Below are positions 8,680 through 14,889 of a DNA stretch of 15,490 bases, one piece after another; the first letter of the stretch is position 1; each line of letters starts with the position of its first letter. The position numbers and the translations under genes were made by a program. This DNA is from Christensenella sp. UBA5893. GTDB lineage: Bacteria; Bacillota; Clostridia; Christensenellales; UBA1242. The notes beneath the pieces were generated by a model, which did no database searches, was not told where the DNA came from, and saw only the letters and a list, made by a program, of their open reading frames with translations. The stretch spans positions 1 through 15,490 of the forward strand of contig DJER01000008.1 of NCBI GenBank assembly GCA_002431905.1, in the 5' to 3' direction.

Positions 8680-9750
8680 TTATTCTTTTGTTTCGGTTTC
8701 AACAATAACTTCAGGAGCATTATTTATATCTTCGTCAGTTAACTTTTCTTCAACAACAACATTGTTTTCAGTAACTGCTTTTTGCTTTTTCTTTCTTGGA
8801 ATATAAAGCAAAGCCCAAAGTCCCGGAACCAACATTATATCAGAATAAATACAAGCAATCAAACCGAGGAACAAAGCAATTCCTACATTTTGAATTGCAT
8901 ACAATGGCATAACTACCATAAAGAGAGCAAATAACAAAACTATAATTGAAACTATTGCAACAAGTTTTATATTCTCTTTTATTGTAATATTTGCCAATTC
9001 CATTTTTGATGTTTTTGCATAAACTTCTTTACCAAAGTTTTCATTTGCTTTTGTAAAGAATAACATTGACAAAAGTTCTGATAATAATGTTACAAATGCA
9101 AATGCACCAACAACATTTATATCAATAACTGTTCTTGTTATCAAAAGCAAACCAGCAAATACAAGGTTTGATATCAAACTTGCGAACAATGCAACAAACC
9201 CAGCACAAAGACCTTTTCTTGAAGCAATGTATACAAACAATGCAACAAAAGTTACAAGTATTGCAAGAACTAATGACATTGTGACTTCTTTTGATACATT
9301 TCTATCAAAGTTATCAACTTTAACAAAAGTGTCTTTTTCAAAATCATCTGTTACATCTGGATGAAATTTTTGAAGCAAATCTTGTTTTAATTGTTCCCTA
9401 ACTTCATCACTTACTCTATCAAACTTGATGCTGATTGCATCACCATAGTTGTTTACATCAACTTTTTGATATACAACAACTTCAATTTTGTTTTCTTTGC
9501 AAACTTCGTCAATATCTTTTTTTACCAAATCATAATTTGATTTATTGTTCAAATCGCTTTCAACAACAACTGTTGCAACTGTGCCACCTTTAAAATCATA
9601 TGATACATTAAATCCAACACAGAATAATAACACAAGCCCAACCAATATCACAAGGCAAGGAGCAATTATATGGTAAAGCAAATTTTTTGAAAAATTATAC
9701 TTTGTATTATTTAACCCGTTTTTGAGTTTTTGATAAAAACTATTCTTCAT
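8680..9750 (-). CDS. secF: Protein translocase subunit SecF (divergent)
   Basis: Accessory membrane subunit that with SecD helps pull exported proteins from the SecYEG channel. The 356-residue product has a first membrane segment (about 26-46), YDFKGG at 51-56 (the conserved DFxGG of SecF), an extracellular domain to about 150, five more membrane segments (about 155-320) and a Lys-rich then acidic tail. The start at 9750 is preferred because GGAGG lies nine bases upstream and it overlaps the secD end by 11 bases; the longer reading from 9789 runs deeper into secD. Oddity: the usual SecF membrane motif (GYSxNDTxVxFDRxREN) is replaced by LLSELLSMLFFTKANEN, so the conserved Asp aligns with Leu227, with Glu225 nearby, and the downstream conserved Arg is not found. 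The assignment is firm; proton use is doubtful. Confidence 0.93.
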   Translation of the reverse strand: MKNSFYQKLKNGLNNTKYNFSKNLLYHIIAPCLVILVGLVLLFCVGFNVSYDFKGGTVATVVVESDLNNKSNYDLVKKDIDEVCKENKIEVVVYQKVDVNNYGDAISIKFDRVSDEVREQLKQDLLQKFHPDVTDDFEKDTFVKVDNFDRNVSKEVTMSLVLAILVTFVALFVYIASRKGLCAGFVALFASLISNLVFAGLLLITRTVIDINVVGAFAFVTLLSELLSMLFFTKANENFGKEVYAKTSKMELANITIKENIKLVAIVSIIVLLFALFMVVMPLYAIQNVGIALFLGLIACIYSDIMLVPGLWALLYIPRKKKQKAVTENNVVVEEKLTDEDINNAPEVIVETETKE

Positions 9751-11077
9751 CGTTCTTTGCCTCCTTCCTAAGTGCCAAATGTCCTGCATTTGTATGGTTT
9801 AATGGTAAATACCATATTGTGAATAATTTTGTCAAAAGCAATGAAGATACGATTGAGAGTACACTGCCAATAAGCAATGTTACGGCAAATGATTTTAGAC
9901 CTGTTGTTCCAATCAAATACAATACAACAGATGCAATTGCACCCATTGAAGAAATATCAACAATGTTAAACAAAGATTCTTTGAACCCAAGTTTAAATGC
10001 AAGAGGGATTTTTCTCCCCAACGAATATTCTTTTCTTATTTTTTCAAAGATTACAACATGACACAAAACTGTCATCATATAACCAATAACAATTCCAAAC
10101 ACACCAGATAGTGTTAACACGAAGAATGAATTTGGAAGAGCTTGCATAAAGAATAAATATAAAACTGCATTGATTATGCTTGTAAGCATTGAAATCAAAC
10201 CCAAATCTCTGTATCTTATGCACATAAACAAGTTTACAAGAACAAATGCAATAAGCATTCCAAGAGCAATGGCAAAACCAATATTTTTGCCAAGATATGG
10301 AGTGTTTACACTGCTTTCTTTTAATTCAAGCTTTACATCCAAACTTCCCATATAAACATTGAGTGCATATGCATTCAATGCACTTTCTGTTGTTGCAGAA
10401 CTATTTGCCAAGAAAGTTGTTCCTGATGTGATTTCTTTTTTGATTGAATCAAGTGTCCCAACCTTTTCATTTGTTTCTGCATTATAAAAGTACACTTTGT
10501 TTCCATTGTCTTTTACATACTTTGTAAGTTCTCTGTATTGCTTTGAACCCAAGCTGTCAAATTCAATCAAAACACCATATTCGTATTTTGTTGAATCACT
10601 TGATGATTGTTGGTAAGACAAACTGCACTTCTTTATTCTTTGTGAAGAAATATCATATTCTGTTTTATTTGTTGTTTCTTCACCACGAATAACAAGCTCC
10701 AACCTTTCACCAACAGCAGAAAGAATTGTTGAACTTGTGCTGTCATTAACAACTTCAACCCTAATCATATTGTCATTTTGTTTGCCGATTTGGGTGTTTG
10801 AATATCCAAACATCTTTAAAGCGTTGTTTACAAACTTTACAGTGTCTGACATCTTTTCATTGGTTAGTGTTGAAATTTCTTCGCTTGTTGGAGTGCATTC
10901 ATAAACTGCAGTTCTCCCTTCGCCCAAGTCATATCCAAGTGGTATTGCATTGATAAAACCAGCAAAGTTATCAGTTGAACAAAAAGGCATTCTAAATGAA
11001 CAAACAGATAGGAAAACACCAATAGCAACCAAAATGGATACAATTATAAAATTTATTCTTGAAAATCGTTTAGCCAT
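9740..11077 (-). CDS. secD: Protein translocase subunit SecD (divergent)
   Basis: Membrane partner of SecF in protein export. The 445-residue product has an N-terminal membrane segment (about 8-27), an extracellular P1-type region (about 30-260) and five C-terminal membrane segments (about 265-425). Family marks are IPLGYDLGEG at 45-54, a weakened form of GLDLxGG, and TLSGVFGI with VVIFEKIRKE at 341-350, then KLGFKESLFNIVDIS. In canonical SecD the fourth membrane segment reads AVDANV before the IxERI motif; here it is TVLCHV (336-341), so the conserved Asp is Leu338 and the Asn is His340. It begins a separate secD-secF unit with a perfect consensus promoter. The ribosome binding site is GGAG seven bases before ATG. 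The protein is shorter in P1 than some homologues but complete. Confidence 0.94.
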   Translation of the reverse strand: MAKRFSRINFIIVSILVAIGVFLSVCSFRMPFCSTDNFAGFINAIPLGYDLGEGRTAVYECTPTSEEISTLTNEKMSDTVKFVNNALKMFGYSNTQIGKQNDNMIRVEVVNDSTSSTILSAVGERLELVIRGEETTNKTEYDISSQRIKKCSLSYQQSSSDSTKYEYGVLIEFDSLGSKQYRELTKYVKDNGNKVYFYNAETNEKVGTLDSIKKEITSGTTFLANSSATTESALNAYALNVYMGSLDVKLELKESSVNTPYLGKNIGFAIALGMLIAFVLVNLFMCIRYRDLGLISMLTSIINAVLYLFFMQALPNSFFVLTLSGVFGIVIGYMMTVLCHVVIFEKIRKEYSLGRKIPLAFKLGFKESLFNIVDISSMGAIASVVLYLIGTTGLKSFAVTLLIGSVLSIVSSLLLTKLFTIWYLPLNHTNAGHLALRKEAKNDEE

Positions 11078-11093
11078 TACTAATCTCCATTTT

Positions 11094-11107
11094 TGTGTAA
11101 ATACACA
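11094..11107. repeat. TGTGTA-AA-TACACA inverted repeat in the secD leader
   Basis: A perfect 6-bp inverted repeat with a 2-base centre, located a few bases downstream of the predicted secD transcription start. The half site TACACA recurs twice upstream of the promoter (11177-11182 and 11187-11192). The arrangement is that of a possible operator; the regulator is unknown. Confidence 0.4.
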
Positions 11108-11120
11108 TTTTTACTTGTTA

Positions 11121-11149
11121 ATTATAAAATAATAAAAATTGTATGTCAA
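11121..11149 (-). promoter_or_regulatory. Perfect consensus sigma-A promoter of secD-secF
   Basis: On the minus strand TTGACA (11144-11149) and TATAAT (11121-11126) are exactly 17 bp apart, matching the consensus at every position. The predicted start is near 11114, giving a leader of about 37 bases before secD. Confidence 0.9.
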
Positions 11150-11176
11150 TTGATTTTTTACAATAATACCCGTTTT

Positions 11177-11192
11177 TACACATTTATACACA
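11177..11192. repeat. Paired TACACA sites upstream of the secD promoter
   Basis: TACACA occurs at 11177-11182 and again at 11187-11192, one helical turn apart. The first copy with its flank, TACACATTTATAC, matches TACACATTTTTAC at 11102-11114 in 12 of 13 positions. These are candidate binding sites for a regulator acting on the consensus secD promoter; this is inference from the repeat pattern only. Confidence 0.4.
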
Positions 11193-11193
11193 A

Positions 11194-11230
11194 TAAAAAA
11201 CAAAAAAGAAGAACTACAAAAAGTAGTTCT
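11194..11230 (-). terminator. Intrinsic terminator of the queA-tgt-yajC operon
   Basis: On the minus strand AGAACTAC pairs with GTAGTTCT (8 bp, five-T loop, 11210-11230), followed by TTCTTTTTTGTTTTTT. It is about 30 bases past the stop of the TIGR04086 gene and separates this operon from secD-secF. Confidence 0.85.
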
Positions 11231-11258
11231 CCTGACTAATTGTTAAATATAAAAATTT

Positions 11259-11669
11259 TTACTTAATTTTTCCAACATTGACTGCAATAATTCCGCAAAT
11301 TGCGCCAATTATACTTCCGAACAAACAATCGTTTAATAGAGATATTCCAAATTCAAAATGTCCATCCAAAATAGAAAAGGCAACAAAGGCAATTATAGTG
11401 AATATAAATCCTATACAAAGCCCCGATATAAGCCCCATTTCTTTTGACTTTTTGAGTCCAAAAAATACACCTATCATAATCGATACAGTTTTTATTACCT
11501 GATTTATCGGTCTTATTAGTGAATCGCTAATTGAGCAAAATCTCAAAACGAATGCAAAAATTAAAATCAAAATTAAACAAACAGAAAGTGCCATCAAGGA
11601 GCCTTTTAAAACAGCCCCCAAAAATGACACTTTCTCACTATTATCTTTTACCAAATCTTTATTCTTCAT
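11259..11669 (-). CDS. TIGR04086 family small membrane protein
   Basis: A 136-residue integral membrane protein with four predicted hydrophobic segments (about 20-43, 57-72, 77-100 and 108-130). It resembles the TIGR04086 family, whose genes usually lie next to yajC in Firmicutes; no function is established. Location between yajC and secD suggests a role at or near the Sec machinery, which is only a context inference. The start at 11669 is chosen because GGGAG is six bases upstream of ATG; the longer GTG reading from 11684 would place this ribosome binding site inside the gene. It is the last gene before a terminator. Confidence 0.8.
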   Translation of the reverse strand: MKNKDLVKDNSEKVSFLGAVLKGSLMALSVCLILILIFAFVLRFCSISDSLIRPINQVIKTVSIMIGVFFGLKKSKEMGLISGLCIGFIFTIIAFVAFSILDGHFEFGISLLNDCLFGSIIGAICGIIAVNVGKIK

Positions 11670-11722
11670 AATTTCTCCCACCACACTAAAAATGTATGCA
11701 AGAGAAATATGATATATGATTA

Positions 11723-12271
11723 CTATTTAGATTTTTTTGTTTTTTTGCTTGAAGTCTTTTTTGACTTTTTCGCAACAATAACTGTTTCTTCTTTTGATTC
11801 AACAGGTTCTTCTTTTATTTCTTGTCCAACTTCAACTGGTCTTGATTCTGAAGTGTCAGGCAAAACTGCAACTTCGTCATCATGATTTTCAATCTTTTCT
11901 TCTGGTTTGCTTTCTTCTTTCTTTGGTGTGTTTTCAACCATTGGAGCAGAAAGATTTGCATAGATTGCATTGATGTCCAAGGTCATATAACTTTTGTGTT
12001 TTTCATCACCTGTTTCAATTGTGATTGTTTTGAAACCATCCTTTTCTTCAAATGCAATGGCTTTTCCAATTACTCCAGATGCAGTCATAACCTTGTCACC
12101 CTTTTTGATTGAGTCAATCATTTTTTGTGCTTTGTCCATTCCTTTTTTGTTTTTTGCTTTCATCATAAATGGTGAAATAATCAAAAACAATGCAAGAACG
12201 CCAAGCAAAATCCAACTCATTATTCCTGTGTTTTGAGCACCGTTTGTTGTGCTGTCTAATAAAAAGCTCAT
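11723..12271 (-). CDS. yajC: Preprotein translocase accessory subunit YajC with long charged tail
   Basis: Single-pass membrane protein associated with SecDF and SecYEG. Residues 18-37 form the membrane segment (IMSWILLGVLALFLIISPFM), followed by the conserved YajC core with MIDSIKKGDKVMTASGVIGK and a beta-rich part to about residue 110. The protein is 182 residues, against about 90-110 for most family members; the extra 70 residues form a low-complexity tail, first Glu-rich and then Lys/Ser-rich, ending in KKTKKSK. Such a tail is probably disordered and cytoplasmic. The ribosome binding site is AAGGAG seven bases upstream. A 27-codon membrane peptide gene ends 12 bases before it. Confidence 0.93.
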   Translation of the reverse strand: MSFLLDSTTNGAQNTGIMSWILLGVLALFLIISPFMMKAKNKKGMDKAQKMIDSIKKGDKVMTASGVIGKAIAFEEKDGFKTITIETGDEKHKSYMTLDINAIYANLSAPMVENTPKKEESKPEEKIENHDDEVAVLPDTSESRPVEVGQEIKEEPVESKEETVIVAKKSKKTSSKKTKKSK

Positions 12272-12283
12272 AATATTCTCCTT

Positions 12284-12367
12284 TTACAAAATTTGAGTCC
12301 AAAGTATTGTTATAACAACAAGTATAACAATAGGAATTATAATTTCTGAAAATGTTGCTAATAACAT
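12284..12367 (-). CDS. Candidate 27-residue single-span membrane peptide upstream of yajC
   Basis: A short open frame missed by length cut-offs. ATG at 12367 is preceded by GGAG with five bases between (GTGGAGTAAATATG), and the TAA stop is just before the yajC ribosome binding site. The product begins MLLATFSEII; residues 9-22 are almost all Ile, Val and Leu, and it ends in WTQIL. This is one short membrane span with a single acidic residue. The good ribosome binding site, the 12-base gap to yajC and the lack of other coding use of this stretch argue for a real gene. I do not recognise a family. A role with YajC or SecDF is inferred from position only. Confidence 0.6.
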   Translation of the reverse strand: MLLATFSEIIIPIVILVVITILWTQIL

Positions 12368-12384
12368 ATTTACTCCACATTAAA

Positions 12385-12413
12385 ATATTAACATATAACA
12401 AATATATTTGCAA
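12385..12413 (-). promoter_or_regulatory. Possible internal promoter before the small peptide and yajC
   Basis: TTGCAA (12408-12413) and TAATAT (12385-12390) on the minus strand are 17 bp apart, with TGT before the -10 (extended -10). Each hexamer matches only four consensus bases and the region is very A+T-rich, so chance is possible. It would allow expression of the small peptide, yajC and the TIGR04086 gene apart from queA-tgt. Confidence 0.35.
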
Positions 12414-12444
12414 ACAAAAATTGTTCTATTATTTGTTGTTTTGT

Positions 12445-13563
12445 CTAAAACTTATAGTCTTTTAAATATTCTTCCTTAAAATCAAGTAACCTATCTTCCC
12501 AAATTGCCTTTTTGATTTGTTCGGTAAGTCGTGTTAAATGTCTTAAATTATGAATTGACAAAAGTTCTGCACCAAGCATTTCGCCTGCTTTTACCAAATG
12601 ATGAATATATGCTCTTGTGTAATGCTTGCAGGCATAACAATCACAATCTTCTTCAATTGGCAAAAAGTCCTCTTTGTATTGTGCATTTTTTATTACCAAC
12701 TTTCCTGTTCTTACAAAGGCTGTGCCGTTTCTTGCAACTCTTGTTGGCAAAACACAGTCCATCATATCAATGCCACGAGCATAACCTTCAAGCAGACAAT
12801 CAGGACTTCCAACACCCATAAGATATCTTGGCATATTTTCTGGAAGTTTTGGACGCATATAATCAAGCATTTTGTACATAACCTCTTTTGGTTCGCCAAC
12901 ACTTAATCCACCAATTGCAATTCCACATCTTGCATAAGGTTTGCAATCTTCTATACATTTATCTCTTAAATCTTCATAAAAATTGCCTTGAATGATTGGA
13001 AACAACATTTGGTCTTCATTTTTTTGAACTGCATAGCACCTTTCAAGCCACTTTTTTGTTACTTCGGCACTTTGTTTTGCTTCCTTATATGTTGCACCAT
13101 ACTTGCTACAAACGTCAAATGCCATAATAATATCAGAACCAATGTCATTTTGAACTTGCATACATTTTTCTGGAGTCATTAAAAATCTTTCGCCTGATAA
13201 ATGAGAAGAAAATTCAACACCTTCATCGCTAATCTTTCTAAGCTTTGCAAGTGAAAATACCTGAAACCCACCACTATCAGTCAAAATTGGTCTATCCCAA
13301 TTCATAAACTTGTGAAGCCCACCGGCCTTTTTTATTGTTTCATTCCCCGGTCTTAAAAACAGATGATAAGTATTTGAAAGTATAATTTGTGCATTAAGGT
13401 TTTTCAAATCTTCAACCCTAAGCCCCTTTACTGTGCCTTGTGTTCCAACCGGCATAAAGACAGGAGTTTCAATATCTCCATGTGGAGTGTGAAAAACACC
13501 AATTCTTGCACCAGATTGTTTGCATATATGCTTTATTTCGTAACTAAATTTTTCTTTTTCCAT
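12445..13563 (-). CDS. tgt: tRNA-guanine transglycosylase (bacterial Tgt)
   Basis: Exchanges guanine 34 for preQ1 in tRNAs with GUN anticodons, the step before QueA in queuosine synthesis. The 372-residue product contains SNTYHLFLRPG near 63-73, DSGGFQVFSL with catalytic Asp96, GGLSVGEP at 218-225, GIDMMDCVLPTR at 264-275 with the nucleophilic Asp, and the zinc site Cys307, Cys309, Cys312 and His338. One deviation: the substrate-binding AFDEC motif reads AFDVC (148-152), replacing the usual Glu by Val while keeping Asp and Cys. It lies 10 bases after queA and has AAGGA before the start. The protein is of normal length for the family. Confidence 0.97.
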   Translation of the reverse strand: MEKEKFSYEIKHICKQSGARIGVFHTPHGDIETPVFMPVGTQGTVKGLRVEDLKNLNAQIILSNTYHLFLRPGNETIKKAGGLHKFMNWDRPILTDSGGFQVFSLAKLRKISDEGVEFSSHLSGERFLMTPEKCMQVQNDIGSDIIMAFDVCSKYGATYKEAKQSAEVTKKWLERCYAVQKNEDQMLFPIIQGNFYEDLRDKCIEDCKPYARCGIAIGGLSVGEPKEVMYKMLDYMRPKLPENMPRYLMGVGSPDCLLEGYARGIDMMDCVLPTRVARNGTAFVRTGKLVIKNAQYKEDFLPIEEDCDCYACKHYTRAYIHHLVKAGEMLGAELLSIHNLRHLTRLTEQIKKAIWEDRLLDFKEEYLKDYKF

Positions 13564-13573
13564 AAATTTCCTT

Positions 13574-14623
13574 TTACATTATGAACATTGCATCGCCAAA
13601 ACTGAAAAATCTATATTTTTCTTTTACTGCAATGTTGTATATCTCCAAAGTTTTGTCAACACCCATCATTGTGCTTACCAACATAATCAACGTGCTTTCT
13701 GGCAAATGGAAGTTTGTTATAAGAGCATCAACTACTTTCATTTTGTATGGTGGATAAATGAATATACTTGTGTTTTCCGCCTTTTCATGAACCACACCAT
13801 TTTCATCACTTGCACTTTCAAGAACTCTTACTGATGTTGTCCCAACCGCAATAACTCTTCTGCCTTCTTTTTTTGCAAGGTTGATTTGGTCTGCAACATC
13901 TTTTGTTATAACATAATACTCACTATGCATTTTGTGATTTAGTATGCAGTCGTCTTTAACTGGTCTAAATGTTCCAAGTCCAACATGGAGCATAACTTCC
14001 AAAACAATTACACCTTTTGCTTTGACCCTTTCCAAAAGTTCTTTTGTCCAATGAAGTCCTGCTGTTGGTGCTGCCGATGAACCTTTTTCTTTGCTGTAAA
14101 CTGTTTGATATTGTTCACTATCTTCAAGTTTTTTCTTGATATAATGTGGAAGTGGCATACTGCCAATCCTATCCAAAATATCTTCAAAAACACCATCAAA
14201 CATAAATTCTACTTCACAAATTCCTTCGCCCACAATTTTGGTTAGTTTTGCACTCAACTCATCACTAAATTTTACAATTGTGCCAACCTTTAACCTTTTG
14301 CAAGGTTTTGCAATAACTTCCCAATGAGTGTAGTCTATTCTTTTTTGTAAAAGCATTTCAATTTTTGCACCCGTTTCTTCTTTTATTCCATAAATTCTTG
14401 CGGGGATAACTCTTGAGTTGTTTAGCACCAAAACATCACCTGGTTTTAAATAATCAATGATATCTCTAAATACCTTGTGCTCAACTTTATCATTCTTTCT
14501 ATCATATACCAATAATCTTGCACTATCCCTTGGTTCTGCGGGACTTTGAGCAATAAGTTCTTCGGGCAAGTCATAATGATATAAACTTCTTTTTGTTAAT
14601 TGATCGTTTGTATATTTTTCCAT
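13574..14623 (-). CDS. queA: S-adenosylmethionine:tRNA ribosyltransferase-isomerase QueA
   Basis: Transfers and rearranges the ribosyl part of SAM onto preQ1 in tRNA to give epoxyqueuosine. The 349-residue product shows YDLPEELIAQSPAEPRDSAR near the N-terminus, NNSRVIPARIYG, SAAPTAGLHWT, HVGLGTFRPV, GTTSVRVLES and NFHLPESTLIMLVS, all typical of the family. The ATG at 14623 is the nearest usable start; it gives about ten more N-terminal residues than most QueA proteins. No ribosome binding site precedes it, and the promoter predicts transcription starting only about three bases upstream, so the message may be nearly leaderless. A TTG at 14641 is in frame but lies upstream of the predicted transcript. 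It is the first gene of the queA-tgt-yajC operon. Confidence 0.96.
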   Translation of the reverse strand: MEKYTNDQLTKRSLYHYDLPEELIAQSPAEPRDSARLLVYDRKNDKVEHKVFRDIIDYLKPGDVLVLNNSRVIPARIYGIKEETGAKIEMLLQKRIDYTHWEVIAKPCKRLKVGTIVKFSDELSAKLTKIVGEGICEVEFMFDGVFEDILDRIGSMPLPHYIKKKLEDSEQYQTVYSKEKGSSAAPTAGLHWTKELLERVKAKGVIVLEVMLHVGLGTFRPVKDDCILNHKMHSEYYVITKDVADQINLAKKEGRRVIAVGTTSVRVLESASDENGVVHEKAENTSIFIYPPYKMKVVDALITNFHLPESTLIMLVSTMMGVDKTLEIYNIAVKEKYRFFSFGDAMFIM

Positions 14624-14632
14624 AGCGACATA

Positions 14633-14661
14633 AGTGTACAATCTTTTGTTTTTTAAGTCAA
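14633..14661 (-). promoter_or_regulatory. Promoter of the queA operon
   Basis: TTGACT (14656-14661) and TACACT (14633-14638) on the minus strand with a 17-bp spacer. The -35 matches five of six bases, the -10 four. Transcription would start near 14626, almost at the queA ATG. Confidence 0.65.
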
Positions 14662-14663
14662 GA

Positions 14664-14695
14664 AAAAACTTGCAAAGTTATCCCTGCGAGTTTTT
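14664..14695. terminator. Terminator-like hairpin upstream of the queA promoter
   Basis: AAAAACTTGCA and TGCGAGTTTTT form an inverted repeat (10 of 11 pairs, one mismatch, 10-base loop) with T-runs on both strands, so it could stop transcription in either direction. On the minus strand it would shield the queA promoter from upstream readthrough. Confidence 0.45.
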
Positions 14696-14704
14696 ATAAT
14701 ATGT

Positions 14705-14752
14705 TGAGATTCCCACAAAGCAAGTTGTTGGGGTCGGCAATTGAAATGACAA
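14705..14752. repeat. Degenerate repeat-like sequence next to the sufU remnant
   Basis: Begins GAGATTCCCACA and ends AATTGAAATGACAA. The two ends match those of the sequence at 41-84 while the interior differs. It abuts the 5' broken end of the sufU remnant, so it may mark the junction of the rearrangement that truncated that gene. No coding role is seen. Confidence 0.35.
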
Positions 14753-14870
14753 AGATTTATTAAAAGATAGTATTGCCTTTGAAAATATCTCAAATATGCC
14801 GGCAAGAGTGAAATGTGTTGAACATGCTTGGCGAACTTTGGACGATATGTTAAATCAAAAAAATATCTAG
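14748..14870 (+). pseudogene. sufU: C-terminal remnant of a SufU/IscU-type Fe-S scaffold gene
   Basis: On the plus strand, opposite to all other genes, 40 codons run open to a TAG at 14868-14870. The translation contains NMPARVKCVEHAWRTLDDML, which matches the C-terminal signature of SufU/NifU-like scaffold proteins (pattern F/MPARxKCAxLAWxTLxxxL), including the third cluster-ligand Cys. SufU assembles iron-sulfur clusters and is about 140-150 residues, so only the last quarter remains. There is no start codon with a ribosome binding site and an in-frame TGA lies at 14742-14744. The 5' end abuts a repeat-like sequence. Its stop lies inside the shared terminator hairpin. I judge it a truncated, non-functional gene. 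The identification comes from remembered family patterns, not a search. Confidence 0.7.
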
Positions 14871-14889
14871 CAAATGCTAGATATTTTTT
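14857..14889. terminator. Bidirectional terminator between the BspA-like gene and the sufU remnant
   Basis: AAAAAATATCTAGC pairs with GCTAGATATTTTTT in a perfect 14-bp stem with a 4-base loop, giving a T-run on either strand. The minus-strand stop codon of the BspA-like gene (14888-14890) and the plus-strand stop of the sufU remnant (14868-14870) both fall in or at the stem, as expected of a terminator once shared by two convergent genes. Confidence 0.85.

Noticed and set aside
12114..12413. 99-codon minus-strand frame overlapping the yajC start
   Set aside because: It overlaps yajC and the 27-codon peptide in another frame, has no good ribosome binding site and a composition unlike a protein.
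12414..12444. Possible terminator just after tgt
   Set aside because: Only a weak 5-bp A/T stem (AACAA-TTT-TTGTT) can be drawn; tgt is more likely co-transcribed with the genes that follow.
14701..14763. Short plus-strand ORF starting ATGTTGAGATTC
   Set aside because: Twenty codons without a ribosome binding site, running through the repeat-like element and in a different frame from the sufU remnant.
14642..14887. tRNA or other structured RNA gene in the gap upstream of queA
   Set aside because: No cloverleaf, TPsiC-loop or known riboswitch core was seen; the content is explained by the promoter, hairpins, repeat-like element and gene remnant.
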